Origin: Synechococcales cyanobacterium PMM_0085
GTDB taxonomy: Bacteria > Cyanobacteriota > Cyanobacteriia > Elainellales > Elainellaceae
Assembly: GCA_949127705.1 (NCBI GenBank)
Contig: CASBQJ010000210.1
Location: 1 to 13,574 of the forward strand
DNA length: 13,574 nt
Reading direction: 5' to 3'
The stretch's first letter is position 1; every line of letters begins with the position of its first letter. The notes under the pieces are model-generated. The model saw only the letters and a list, made by a program, of their open reading frames with translations. It had not been told where the DNA came from and ran no database searches. This document shows, piece by piece, positions 1 through 7,713 of the stretch. A program made the position numbers and the translations under genes.

Positions 1-1740
1 CCGGGCGCAGTGGGGCAATTGTCTTTTCCGCCGACTCAGTCTGCTGAAACGTTGCCTTCAGGCGTAAAACGGCTGGGGCTAATTGAAGTCACCGATGTCC
101 GGTTTGACGGTCAGCCGCTGTTCAAGATTGCCTCCCCTACGGTCTATAACCGCAACGAGCCGGGAACTCAGGTTCCGGTTGAGGCGCGAGGCAGCCAAAT
201 TCAGGCTAATTTGACTCAGCTAACGGCTAAAAATCCGACGGCTTTACCTGACGCCAGTCGGGATCATGCCACCCTACTTGATCCCAAAACGCTAGAAATT
301 TATACCGAAACTCTGAACGGACAGCCCGTTTTATTTGTTAAAGATGCGTATCTGGCAGAACCACGCGTTTTGCTTACCGTCACCGATGCTGATGCGCAAT
401 ATTACTCTATTTCTCGCCCAGCCCTAGCCGTTCAGTGGCAGAACCGATTAGGGACAAAGTTGCGCGAGGCATTGCGCAGTCGGCAACCCGATGCCATTCA
501 GCGTCAGGGACGGCTGGCGATCGCCTTCGTCCTAGGCATTGTGCTCCTGACGTTTCTGTTCACCGCTGTGTGGAGAAGATTAGGCAAACGCCAGACACAG
601 CTTGAGCAACAGCGCGATGTGGCGTCCCCCGCTGCTACCGCACCCCCACCCAACCCACCTTTAAATCCTCAGGTAGGGGTAAATACTCAAGTAGGCGTCA
701 ACAGCCCATTAGGCGACGAACCCGACGATCCGTCGAATTGGGTGGTATTTGAGCACATTCAGCGCTGGTTAGGTCTGCGCCGCCGCCTAAAAATTGTTCA
801 CTTTTTGCGCTGGCTCATATTTTGGATCGTTGTGCTGCTGTGGGTAGCGGGCATTGCCATGGTGCTGTATCAATTCCCTGAAACCCGAGCAGCGGCAATG
901 GGGGTGATCTCGTCTCCAATTGTGGTGCTAGTGGCCTGGTTTCTCACGGGTTTAATTAACCGATTAGCCAATCTGGGGATCGATCAATTTGCTAAAGCTT
1001 GGGCAGATGGCGAGTTCATCACGGTAGAAAACCTCCAGCGCCGATCGCTGCGCATTTCCACCATTGCCAATGTGCTCAAGGGCCTAACCACCGTTGTGGT
1101 CTATACCATTGGCATTGGGTGGGTGCTCCAACGTCTCAACATTGCACCCGCGTCGGTGCTGGCGTTGGGGGCAATTGTGGCGCTTGCCGTTTCGTTTGCC
1201 GCTCAAAGCTTGGTCAAAGATCTGGTGAATGGTTTTTTGATTTTGCTCGAAGATCAGTACGCGATCGGCGACTACGTGGCGATTAACAACGTCTCGGGGC
1301 TAGTCGAAAATTTGAATTTACGCATCACACAGCTGCGAAGTGATGCTGGCAATTTAATTACGATCCCCAATAGCCAAGTGATTCAAGCAGAAAACATGAG
1401 CCGAGCCTGGTCTCGTACCGATTTCCGCATTCAGGTGGCCTACGATACCGATATCGATCAGGCGCTAGCGATTGTGCGAGACGTGGCCGATGAACTATCC
1501 AAAGATTCGGATTGGGGCGCATTAATTTTGAATGCGAGTGAATTGCTGGGCATTGATGATATTTCACACTCTGGGATCGTGATTCGCACTTGGATTCGGA
1601 CTCAACCACTCAAACAATGGATCGTTGCTCGTGAGTTTCGCCGTCGGTTGAAGCTAGCGTTCGATCACCACAAGATTCAGGTTGGGATGCCGCAGCCCGC
1701 CCTAAGCGGCAACTTAATGGGGCGAATTGATGTCCATTAG
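1..1740 (+). CDS. MscS-family mechanosensitive ion channel, 5'-truncated by the window edge
   Basis: This is a small-conductance mechanosensitive channel of the inner membrane, which releases solutes on osmotic down-shock. The frame is open from base 1. A GTG at position 10 could be read as a start, but no signal peptide follows it, while the next ~160 residues look like the periplasmic domain of cyanobacterial MscS proteins. The real start therefore probably lies upstream. Numbering from that GTG, hydrophobic segments fall at about 169-188, 263-287, 299-318, 353-374 and 382-413. The last carries the small-residue helix and the AAQSLVKDLVNGF stretch typical of the pore helix TM3, followed by DQYAIGDYV and the beta domain (NLITIPNSQVIQAENMSR). 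A Pro-rich linker at about 205-240 contains a short repeat (QVGVN twice). The family assignment is firm; whether it is a true osmotic valve or a relative with another role cannot be seen. Confidence 0.93.
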   Translation, partial: PGAVGQLSFPPTQSAETLPSGVKRLGLIEVTDVRFDGQPLFKIASPTVYNRNEPGTQVPVEARGSQIQANLTQLTAKNPTALPDASRDHATLLDPKTLEIYTETLNGQPVLFVKDAYLAEPRVLLTVTDADAQYYSISRPALAVQWQNRLGTKLREALRSRQPDAIQRQGRLAIAFVLGIVLLTFLFTAVWRRLGKRQTQLEQQRDVASPAATAPPPNPPLNPQVGVNTQVGVNSPLGDEPDDPSNWVVFEHIQRWLGLRRRLKIVHFLRWLIFWIVVLLWVAGIAMVLYQFPETRAAAMGVISSPIVVLVAWFLTGLINRLANLGIDQFAKAWADGEFITVENLQRRSLRISTIANVLKGLTTVVVYTIGIGWVLQRLNIAPASVLALGAIVALAVSFAAQSLVKDLVNGFLILLEDQYAIGDYVAINNVSGLVENLNLRITQLRSDAGNLITIPNSQVIQAENMSRAWSRTDFRIQVAYDTDIDQALAIVRDVADELSKDSDWGALILNASELLGIDDISHSGIVIRTWIRTQPLKQWIVAREFRRRLKLAFDHHKIQVGMPQPALSGNLMGRIDVH

Positions 1741-1783
1741 GCAGTGGGTATTGATTGGGTATTTAGTTAGGAGGGTCAATCGC

Positions 1784-2347
1784 ATGACTCAACCATTACA
1801 ACGCTGGGTAGGCTGGATTAAGCAACGTGGCACACTATCGATTGGAGCCATCAGCCTAGCGATCGCATTGCAGGCACCCAGTGCCGAGGCAGCAGAGCGC
1901 GTCGTGTTTCAGTATCGAGGGCTAGAACGGGCGATCGCCGTTGCCGACCTCAATACCCTAGCCGAAACCGGAGAAGCGCCGCGATCGCTAAGGCCATTCT
2001 TACGGCTTGCCAATCAGCAGCCTAGCCAGGTGCAGCAGACCTTAACCCGCTCCATTCCCATGAGTCCGGTGCTGCTCGATCGGGTGCTCAATAGCCCAAT
2101 TGGGTCGCTCGTACTCGATGAACTGACCCCCATTATTCATACCCCAGGCAATCGGGCTGATCGACAGGCGCTGCGGTCTGCCTTGGTGCTTTCTGCCGCC
2201 GATGATCAAGCTGTTTCGCTGCTAGAAATCTTGCAAAACTACCCCACCCAAGATGTAGAAGTGGATGTAGTGCGGCTGGGCGAAGCGGTCGTAAAAATTA
2301 GCAGTTGGACCAGTCGGATTCAGCAAGCGCTCGATTTTTTACGCTAA
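1784..2347 (+). CDS. Secreted stand-alone DUF1400 protein
   Basis: The product is a 187-residue exported protein matching the DUF1400 domain (PF07176), which in cyanobacteria usually forms the N-terminal part of a larger alpha/beta hydrolase. Recognisable pieces are AERVVFQYRGLERAIAVADL, the LRPFLRLANQQP segment, LLDRVLNSPIGSLVLDEL, IIHTPGNRADRQALRSALVL, and LLEILQNYPTQDVEVDV near the end. The frame is open to an ATG at 1727 that overlaps the channel gene. I prefer the ATG at 1784 because AGGAGGG lies at 1769-1775 with suitable spacing, and because it gives a clean signal peptide ending in SAEA before AERV. No hydrolase domain follows, so no catalytic triad is present. The function of DUF1400 alone is unknown. 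It follows the channel gene by 43 bases and may be co-transcribed. Confidence 0.85.
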   Translation: MTQPLQRWVGWIKQRGTLSIGAISLAIALQAPSAEAAERVVFQYRGLERAIAVADLNTLAETGEAPRSLRPFLRLANQQPSQVQQTLTRSIPMSPVLLDRVLNSPIGSLVLDELTPIIHTPGNRADRQALRSALVLSAADDQAVSLLEILQNYPTQDVEVDVVRLGEAVVKISSWTSRIQQALDFLR

Positions 2348-2364
2348 ACACTTAAGGCAATTTA

Positions 2365-2414
2365 GTCAACCTAGATTGGGTGCTAATTCCCAGTTGACCA
2401 AGGGAGTTGGCTCC
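2365..2414. terminator. Possible bidirectional terminator between convergent genes
   Basis: Two weak hairpins lie between the DUF1400 gene (+) and the zinc-ribbon ORF (-). GTCAAC (2365-2370) pairs with GTTGAC (2393-2398), enclosing TGGG/CCCA, with an unpaired run on one side. GGAG-TTGG-CTCC follows at 2403-2414. There is no clear T-run, so this is a guess based on location and pairing. Confidence 0.2.
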
Positions 2415-2417
2415 TGC

Positions 2418-2744
2418 TTATCCACAATGAACCAGGAACGATTGCAACCCTGAAAATGAGATGTGCTGATTCTGCATCGCCAGAGCTTCTAGGACAGTTA
2501 TTTCGTCATCAGATAAACGATCAAAGGTTTGATCGAAAAGTTTGCAAATTTCACCAAATACGGCTGGATTATGATTGAAGAGTTGATTAATCTTACCGTT
2601 GAATAAGGTTTTAATAGCGCAACTCCGACAATAGTAGATTGGGGGAGTGCCATTATTTTGAGTCGTATAGCGGGTACGAACATCGACTTTGGCGCTGTCA
2701 CAGCAAGGGCAGTTCCGAGAGAACAAATCCATCATGAGATCCAA
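2418..2744 (-). CDS. Small zinc-ribbon ORF, probably a decayed or chimeric transposase-related gene
   Basis: The 108-residue ORF starts with a CxxC...CxxC zinc ribbon (NCPCCDS at about 11-17 and YYCRSC at about 37-42), like the N-terminus of IS1/InsA-type transposases in cyanobacteria. The usual continuation of such proteins (helix-turn-helix, then catalytic domain) is missing. Instead residues ~60-108 hold a different segment (FDRLSDDEITVLEALA, then ISFSGLQSFL). This vaguely resembles the winged-helix segment found in cyanobacterial NACHT/NB-ARC proteins, a comparison made from memory. In-frame ATGs lie at 2744, 2735 and 2732; the last would begin MDLFSRNCPCC, a typical start for this family. 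I see no good ribosome-binding site. It may be a fused remnant that is not expressed, or a small real protein. Confidence 0.45.
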   Translation of the reverse strand: MDLMMDLFSRNCPCCDSAKVDVRTRYTTQNNGTPPIYYCRSCAIKTLFNGKINQLFNHNPAVFGEICKLFDQTFDRLSDDEITVLEALAMQNQHISFSGLQSFLVHCG

Positions 2745-2859
2745 TTGAGGTGGAGGGTTGGTAGACTACTGAATCCCTGCCATATAGAAATATCAAGGCT
2801 TTATGTCTCCTCACTCAGCGGAAGCAGTACCGAGAATTGGCAAAATCGATTCATTGCTA

Positions 2860-2981
2860 AGCTGCGATCGCTTTATGAGCTATGTAGCCTTTAGAACTGT
2901 AATTAATTAACCAATCCATTCAGGTTGCCAAATTTTTTACACAGCTTTTCACGCAAGTCTTAGGGAAAAGCGATCGCAGCT
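2860..2981. repeat. Inverted pair of extended HIP1 sites
   Basis: AGCTGCGATCGCTTT at 2860-2874 and its exact reverse complement AAAGCGATCGCAGCT at 2967-2981 form 15-bp inverted arms around a 92-base spacer. The 8-base core of each arm is HIP1 and is itself palindromic. The match outside the core (seven bases) is what makes the pair noticeable. Confidence 0.6.
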
Positions 2982-2992
2982 ACAACGTTTAT

Positions 2993-3002
2993 CCCCCCCC
3001 CC
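2993..3002 (+). repeat. C10 homopolymer tract
   Basis: Ten consecutive C residues lie in non-coding DNA about 285 bases upstream of the importer gene. Such tracts slip easily during replication and sequencing, so the length may vary or be wrong. Confidence 0.9.
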
Positions 3003-3203
3003 TGGATTGCATCGACTTGAGTTTGAGTATATTATTCAACCTTGGATGATGTTTGAGCAGTCTCTTTGTGAATGACAAAAAGTTTCAGATCTCCCCTAAG
3101 TTCTCGTCATTTTGCAGTCCCATGATTAAAAGAAACTTGGGGCTTGATTTCTCTATCCACAAGAGCAGAGCTGATTTATTTATAAAAAAATGAATCTAAA
3201 CCT

Positions 3204-3257
3204 CTCACTTTTCATCGATTGTTTAAGCAACTATGTCAAAAGTGAGGTATTCATCGA
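3204..3257. promoter_or_regulatory. Operator-like inverted and direct repeat before the importer operon
   Basis: CTCACTTTT (3204-3212) and AAAAGTGAG (3238-3246) are perfect 9-bp inverted repeats separated by 25 bases. In addition TTCATCGA occurs twice in direct orientation (3211-3218 and 3250-3257), about 39 bases apart. The block ends 30 bases before the start of the substrate-binding protein gene, a suitable place for a repressor site or a 5'-leader hairpin. It does not match the Fur, Zur or NikR consensus sites that I know. Confidence 0.35.
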
Positions 3258-3287
3258 ATTTGAACCTGTCCAACATCTACCTGCATC

Positions 3288-4922
3288 ATGAAATTAAATC
3301 TTAAAACCACATCTTGCGCTGCCGGAATTGTGCTGGCGCTGTCTGCCTGCGTTTCCTCCACACCAGAGCGCCCTTCATCACAAAATAACGCTGCTGCTCC
3401 ACAGCAGGGCGGCTCGTCAGAACAGATTGTGCTTGCTCTGAGTAATTCAGAATTTGACGATGGGTTTGACCCAACCTTAGGCTGGGGGCGCTATGGTTCG
3501 CCACTCTTTCAAAGCACATTGCTGCGGCGCAATTCTGAGTTGAAGTTTGAGAATGATCTGGCCACCAGTTACACCGTCAGCGATGATGGCAAAGTGTGGA
3601 CGGTGACGATTCGCGCGGATGCAAAATTTAGTGATGGAATGCCTGTAACCGCTGAAGATGTGGCCTTCACGTTTAATCAGGCTGGAGAGAGCGGTGGGAA
3701 GACAGATGTGACTGTGTTGCAAAACGCGATCGCTACTAGTCCCACTACCGTTGAGCTTCGCCTCAAGCAACCACAAAGCACCTTCATCAATCGCCTTGCA
3801 ACACTAGGCATCGTGCCTAAACACGCCTACAGCGCTGAATATGGCCGCAATCCGATCGGTTCTGGTCCTTACAAATTAGTGCAGTGGGACGAAGGCCAGC
3901 AGCTCATCGCCGAGGTCAATCCTGACTACTACGGCGATATGCCCCAAATTCAGCGACTCGTCTTTTTGCTAGTGGAAGAAGATGCGGCGTTTGCCGCCGC
4001 CAAAGCAGGACAGGCGCAGGTTGCTTCGATTCCGCAAACGCTGGCTGTGCAGTCGATCGACAACATGAAGCTGTATGACGTAAAAAGCGTCGATAACCGG
4101 GGAATTATGTTTCCCTTTAAGCCAAACACGGGCAGGAAAACGCCCGATGGAGCTGCGATCGGTAACGACGTGACGGCGGATCGAGCGATTCGGCAGGCGA
4201 TCAACTATGGGATTGATCGCAAAGCGTTAGTCGATGGCATTTTGGAAGGCTACGGTTCACCTGCTTATGGCCCTGTGACTGGACTGCCCTGGGAGCAAAA
4301 GGAGGCGGATATTGAGGATGGGCAGATCGATCGCGCCAAGCAGATTCTCGCTGAAGGCGGCTGGAGTGACAAGAACGGCGATGGCATTGTTGAGAAAAAC
4401 GGACAGCCTGCCGAGTTTACGATGCTCTATCCAGCCAGCGACTCGATTCGTCAGGCGCTTGCGTTGTCAGTGGCGGAGCAGATTAAGCCAATCGGTATTC
4501 GCGCCAATGTCGAAGGGAAAAGCTGGGATGAAATCGAGCCGCTGATGCACAGTAACGTCGTTCTATTTGGCTGGGGGAGTCAAGACCCGACCGAAGTTTA
4601 CAACCTCTATCACAGCAAGTCGGCGCAGGGCGACTTTAATAACGCGGGATATTATGCCGATTCCAAAATCGATAACGTTTTGGATTTGGCAATGGGAGCA
4701 CCTAATCAAGAAGAAGCGATCGCTTTTTGGAAAGCCGCTCAGTGGAATGGACAAACTGGCTTTACGACTAAGGGTGATGCGGCTTGGGCGTGGCTGGTGA
4801 ATCTTGACCATACATATTTTGTCAACACCTGCCTCAACGTCGGCACGCTACAAATCGAACCGCACGGGCATGGCTGGCCGATCACCGCCAACATTTCGGA
4901 ATGGAAGTGGACATGCAACTAG
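3288..4922 (+). CDS. ABC importer substrate-binding lipoprotein, nickel/peptide (SBP_bac_5) family
   Basis: This is the extracytoplasmic receptor of the importer encoded downstream. The 544-residue product begins with a lipoprotein signal peptide: basic N-terminus, hydrophobic core and lipobox LSAC with Cys21, followed by a Ser/Pro/Gln-rich linker. The mature part has the cluster C signatures: LATSYTVSDDGKVWTVTIR, then FSDGMPVTAEDVAFTFN, GSGPYKLVQWDEGQQL, NPDYYGDMPQIQRLVFLLV, and VTADRAIRQAINYGIDRKAL. Length is normal for the NikA/DppA/OppA family. The C-terminus carries EPHGHGWP, with two His that could matter for metal or chelate binding (inference). The permease, permease, ATPase, ATPase order matches nickel or metallophore importers as well as peptide importers, so the ligand is not settled. 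No strong Shine-Dalgarno precedes the ATG. Confidence 0.93.
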   Translation: MKLNLKTTSCAAGIVLALSACVSSTPERPSSQNNAAAPQQGGSSEQIVLALSNSEFDDGFDPTLGWGRYGSPLFQSTLLRRNSELKFENDLATSYTVSDDGKVWTVTIRADAKFSDGMPVTAEDVAFTFNQAGESGGKTDVTVLQNAIATSPTTVELRLKQPQSTFINRLATLGIVPKHAYSAEYGRNPIGSGPYKLVQWDEGQQLIAEVNPDYYGDMPQIQRLVFLLVEEDAAFAAAKAGQAQVASIPQTLAVQSIDNMKLYDVKSVDNRGIMFPFKPNTGRKTPDGAAIGNDVTADRAIRQAINYGIDRKALVDGILEGYGSPAYGPVTGLPWEQKEADIEDGQIDRAKQILAEGGWSDKNGDGIVEKNGQPAEFTMLYPASDSIRQALALSVAEQIKPIGIRANVEGKSWDEIEPLMHSNVVLFGWGSQDPTEVYNLYHSKSAQGDFNNAGYYADSKIDNVLDLAMGAPNQEEAIAFWKAAQWNGQTGFTTKGDAAWAWLVNLDHTYFVNTCLNVGTLQIEPHGHGWPITANISEWKWTCN

Positions 4923-4936
4923 GCATCGCTGCTTTT

Positions 4937-5902
4937 ATGCTACGGAAGTTGTTGCGGCTGGCTCTGTTGCTAATTGCAGTGGCGATTTTTAGCTTCGTGC
5001 TGATCAGCCTGTCGCCGATCGATCCGATTGATGCCTATGTCGGCGCTGATATGCTGCAAATCAGTCCTGAACAGCGCGACATTATCGCCCAACGCTGGGG
5101 CTTAGATCAGCCGATGATGACGCGCTTTATCCTTTGGCTGCGACAGTTGGCAAGTGGCAATTTGGGCACATCGATCATTTTTAATCAGCCTGTGTCTACC
5201 GTGATTGGTAGCCGTTTTCAAACGTCGCTGCAAATGTTGGCGATCGCGTGGCTTCTATCTGGCGCATTGGGCTTGGCAATGGGCGTGGTGGCAGGAGCGC
5301 GCGCCGGGTCGTGGCTCGATCGCGCCATCCGCTTCTATGCCTACACGCTCGCGGCTTCCCCGACATTTTGGGTCGCGCTGCTGCTGCTGCTGGTCTTCTC
5401 GGTTTCGCTAAAAATCACGCCGATTTGCTGTGCCACGCCCCCAGGCGTGCTGACCAAGGATGTCACGGTCTGGCAGCGACTACATCACCTGATTTTACCT
5501 GCTGCAACCCTAAGCCTGATCGGCGTGGCAAACATCGCCCTGCACACGCGCCAAAAGCTCATCGAAGTTCTCAACAGCGATTACGTCTTGTTTGCCCGCG
5601 CCCAAGGCGAAAGCCTCGTCGGCATTATCCGCCATCATGGGCTACGAAACATCATCCTCCCGGCTCTAACCCTCCAGTTTGCTTCCTTAAGTGAATTATT
5701 TGGTGGATCTGTTTTAGCCGAGCAGGTGTTTTCTTACCCCGGTTTAGGCAAAGCGACAGTCGAAGCCGCCCTGCGGAGTGACGTGCCGCTGCTGGTGGGA
5801 ATTGTGTTTTTCAGTGCGCTATTTGTTTACACAGGCAACTTAATTGCCGATCTGACCTATCAAATCGTTGATCCCCGTATTCGCATCGGCAAATCGAGCT
5901 AA
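4937..5902 (+). CDS. ABC importer permease 1, NikB/DppB type
   Basis: This is the first inner-membrane permease of the importer, with about six membrane helices. It has the family's N-terminal pattern (LLRLALLLIAVAIFSFVLIS, then DPIDAYVG), the GLDQPMMTRFILWLRQ and GNLGTSIIFNQPV segments, and the cytoplasmic EAA loop that docks on the ATPase (FARAQGESLVGIIRHHGLRN). It ends in the usual IVDPRIR. In-frame ATGs lie at 4901, 4913 and 4937. I chose 4937 because MLRKLLRL is the normal start of the family and the gene then begins 14 bases after the receptor gene. ATG 4913 has GGAAG upstream and is a fair alternative, overlapping the receptor stop. The HTRQKLIEVLNSDYVLFARA stretch recalls metal/metallophore-type members, which is a weak hint. 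Confidence 0.92.
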   Translation: MLRKLLRLALLLIAVAIFSFVLISLSPIDPIDAYVGADMLQISPEQRDIIAQRWGLDQPMMTRFILWLRQLASGNLGTSIIFNQPVSTVIGSRFQTSLQMLAIAWLLSGALGLAMGVVAGARAGSWLDRAIRFYAYTLAASPTFWVALLLLLVFSVSLKITPICCATPPGVLTKDVTVWQRLHHLILPAATLSLIGVANIALHTRQKLIEVLNSDYVLFARAQGESLVGIIRHHGLRNIILPALTLQFASLSELFGGSVLAEQVFSYPGLGKATVEAALRSDVPLLVGIVFFSALFVYTGNLIADLTYQIVDPRIRIGKSS

Positions 5903-5926
5903 CCTGCCTATCCAATTGAACCTCCA

Positions 5927-6781
5927 ATGGCTACTTCCTTTCTCCCTCGTCGTCCTGCAATTCGCTTTAATCGCCGTCAGATCACGCTCTTGTCGATCGC
6001 CCTTTGCACATTATTTTTGGTTGCGATTGTCTTTAGCAATAGGTTCATGGGCGATGCTGGACTCGATCCAGCTTTGACCCAGCGCAATCAACCGCCCTCT
6101 TTGACACATCTATTTGGGACAGATTGGTTAGGGCGTGATATGTTGACGCGATCGCTGCACGGTATGTCTTTAAGTGTACGGGTTGGACTACTAGCGGCAA
6201 GCTTCAGCGCCATTATCGGTACAGGCTTGGGGCTGATGGCAGGAACACTGGGTGGCAAAGTCGATGCGGTGATTACCTGGATAATTGATGTGTTCTTTAG
6301 CCTGCCGCATCTTGTCTTGCTGATCATGATCTCCTTTGCGATCGGTGGCGGCACCAAGGGTGTAATTATTGCCGTCGCCCTGACTCACTGGACAAGCCTT
6401 GCACGCATTATTCGGGCAGAAACGCTTCAGGTAAATAGTTCTGACTACGTGCAGCTCTCTTACAAGTTGGGGCGATCGCCCTTCTGGATTGCCCGCCACC
6501 ACATGCTGCCGCACATGATTCCACAATTGTTGGTCGGCTTAATTTTGCTGTTTCCCCACGCGATTCTGCATGAAGCGGCACTGTCGTTTATTGGCATTGG
6601 ACTATCACCCCACACTCCCGCAATCGGTATCATCCTCGCCGAATCAATGCGGAACCTTTCGACTGGATACTGGTGGGTTGGCGTTCTACCCGGACTGCTG
6701 CTGTTGCTCGCTGTCCAAGCCTTTGATACGCTCGGTGAGAATGTTCGGGCGCTGATTGATCCTAAGACCAGCCAGGGATAA
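5927..6781 (+). CDS. ABC importer permease 2, NikC/DppC type
   Basis: This is the second permease, which pairs with the preceding one to form the translocation channel. At 284 residues it is of usual length. An N-terminal helix lies at about 19-38, followed by the family signature FGTDWLGRDMLTRSLHGMSL (about 63-82), further helices, the EAA loop (around DYVQLSYKLGRSPFWIARHH), and the conserved ALSFIGIGL near the C-terminus. It ends with LGENVRALIDPK, typical of DppC/NikC. The gene starts 24 bases after permease 1 and its stop lies two bases before the first ATPase gene, so translation is probably coupled. Confidence 0.93.
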   Translation: MATSFLPRRPAIRFNRRQITLLSIALCTLFLVAIVFSNRFMGDAGLDPALTQRNQPPSLTHLFGTDWLGRDMLTRSLHGMSLSVRVGLLAASFSAIIGTGLGLMAGTLGGKVDAVITWIIDVFFSLPHLVLLIMISFAIGGGTKGVIIAVALTHWTSLARIIRAETLQVNSSDYVQLSYKLGRSPFWIARHHMLPHMIPQLLVGLILLFPHAILHEAALSFIGIGLSPHTPAIGIILAESMRNLSTGYWWVGVLPGLLLLLAVQAFDTLGENVRALIDPKTSQG

Positions 6782-6783
6782 TT

Positions 6784-7713
6784 ATGCTCTCGGTGCAAGA
6801 CTTAAATATCACATTCACGCTGTACGATCGCGGTCTTGCCCAAAAGCAACTGACCGTCATTACGCAGCTTGACCTCGATGTGAAAGCGGGTGAAGTCGTT
6901 GCCGTTGTCGGCGCAAGCGGATCAGGTAAAAGCCTCTTAGCCCACGCCATTTTGGGAATTTTGCCTGACAACGCGCAGGTGAGCGGCAAAATGCTGTTTA
7001 AGGGTGAACCGCTAACGCTAAATCGCTGCCAAGATTTGCGTGGGAAGGCGATCGCCTTGATCCCGCAATCGATCGGCTATCTCGATCCGTTGATGCAGGT
7101 GGGACAGCAGGTGCAGCGAACCGCCCAGCTGAGCGGCTTGTCTCGGCCAGCTGCAAAAGCAGCCGTCGATCGCACCTTTGCTCGCTATCGGCTAGCGGCG
7201 ATCGTGCAGCGACTCTACCCCTTTCAGCTATCGGGCGGCATGGCGCGGCGAGTCCTTGTGTCTACCGCCGTCGTCAGTCAGGCAGAATTGGTGATCGCAG
7301 ATGAACCTACTCCCGGCTTACATCCTGATGTCGTCACAGAAACGTTGAACCATCTGCGCGAACTCGCTTCAGAAGGCAAGGGTGTGATTCTCATTACGCA
7401 CGACATCGAAGCCGCCTTACAAATTGCCGATCGCGTCGCTGTTTTTTACGCCGGAACTACGGTCGAAATCGCTCACGCCCAAGACTTCTCCAACAACAAA
7501 ATTCGCCATCCTTACACGCAAGCACTTTGGCGATCGCTGCCGCAAAATGAATTTATCCCGATTTCAGGCAGCCAGCCCACTCCAGAGGCTTTGCCGGATG
7601 GTTGCCTGTTTAGCGATCGCTGCCCCTGGGTGACGCAAGAATGTCAGCTTGAGCGTCCCCCTTTTCTTCAAGTGCGCGGTGCGCCAGTGAGGTGTATTCA
7701 TGCTGATCGGTAA
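6784..7713 (+). CDS. ABC importer ATPase 1, NikD/OppD type
   Basis: This is the first ATP-hydrolysing subunit, attached to the permeases on the cytoplasmic side. In the 309-residue product I see Walker A GASGSGKS (43-50), the Q-loop Gln95, the signature LSGGM (149-153), Walker B LVIADE (169-174) and the switch His206. The C-terminal extension found in peptide/nickel ATPases is present, with four Cys (274, 280, 287, 304) in the pattern GCLFSDRCPW...C...C. An oddity is the D-loop, PTPGLHPD, where His180 stands in place of the usual Asp of the SALD motif. The start overlaps nothing but follows the permease stop after two bases. Confidence 0.92.
   Translation: MLSVQDLNITFTLYDRGLAQKQLTVITQLDLDVKAGEVVAVVGASGSGKSLLAHAILGILPDNAQVSGKMLFKGEPLTLNRCQDLRGKAIALIPQSIGYLDPLMQVGQQVQRTAQLSGLSRPAAKAAVDRTFARYRLAAIVQRLYPFQLSGGMARRVLVSTAVVSQAELVIADEPTPGLHPDVVTETLNHLRELASEGKGVILITHDIEAALQIADRVAVFYAGTTVEIAHAQDFSNNKIRHPYTQALWRSLPQNEFIPISGSQPTPEALPDGCLFSDRCPWVTQECQLERPPFLQVRGAPVRCIHADR

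Larger units (their letters stand above)
2745..3287. other. Gene-free stretch upstream of the ABC importer
   Basis: I find no convincing coding region in these 543 bases; the open frame at 2658-2894 (+) has no recognisable content and overlaps the minus-strand ORF. The stretch holds an inverted pair of extended HIP1 sites, a run of ten C, and an inverted/direct repeat close to the importer gene. It is more AT-rich than the flanking genes. The importer promoter should lie here, but I could not pick -35/-10 boxes with confidence. Confidence 0.6.

Noticed and set aside
2658..2894. Open frame of 78 codons on the + strand
   Set aside because: It lies largely opposite the zinc-ribbon ORF and has no family features or ribosome-binding site.
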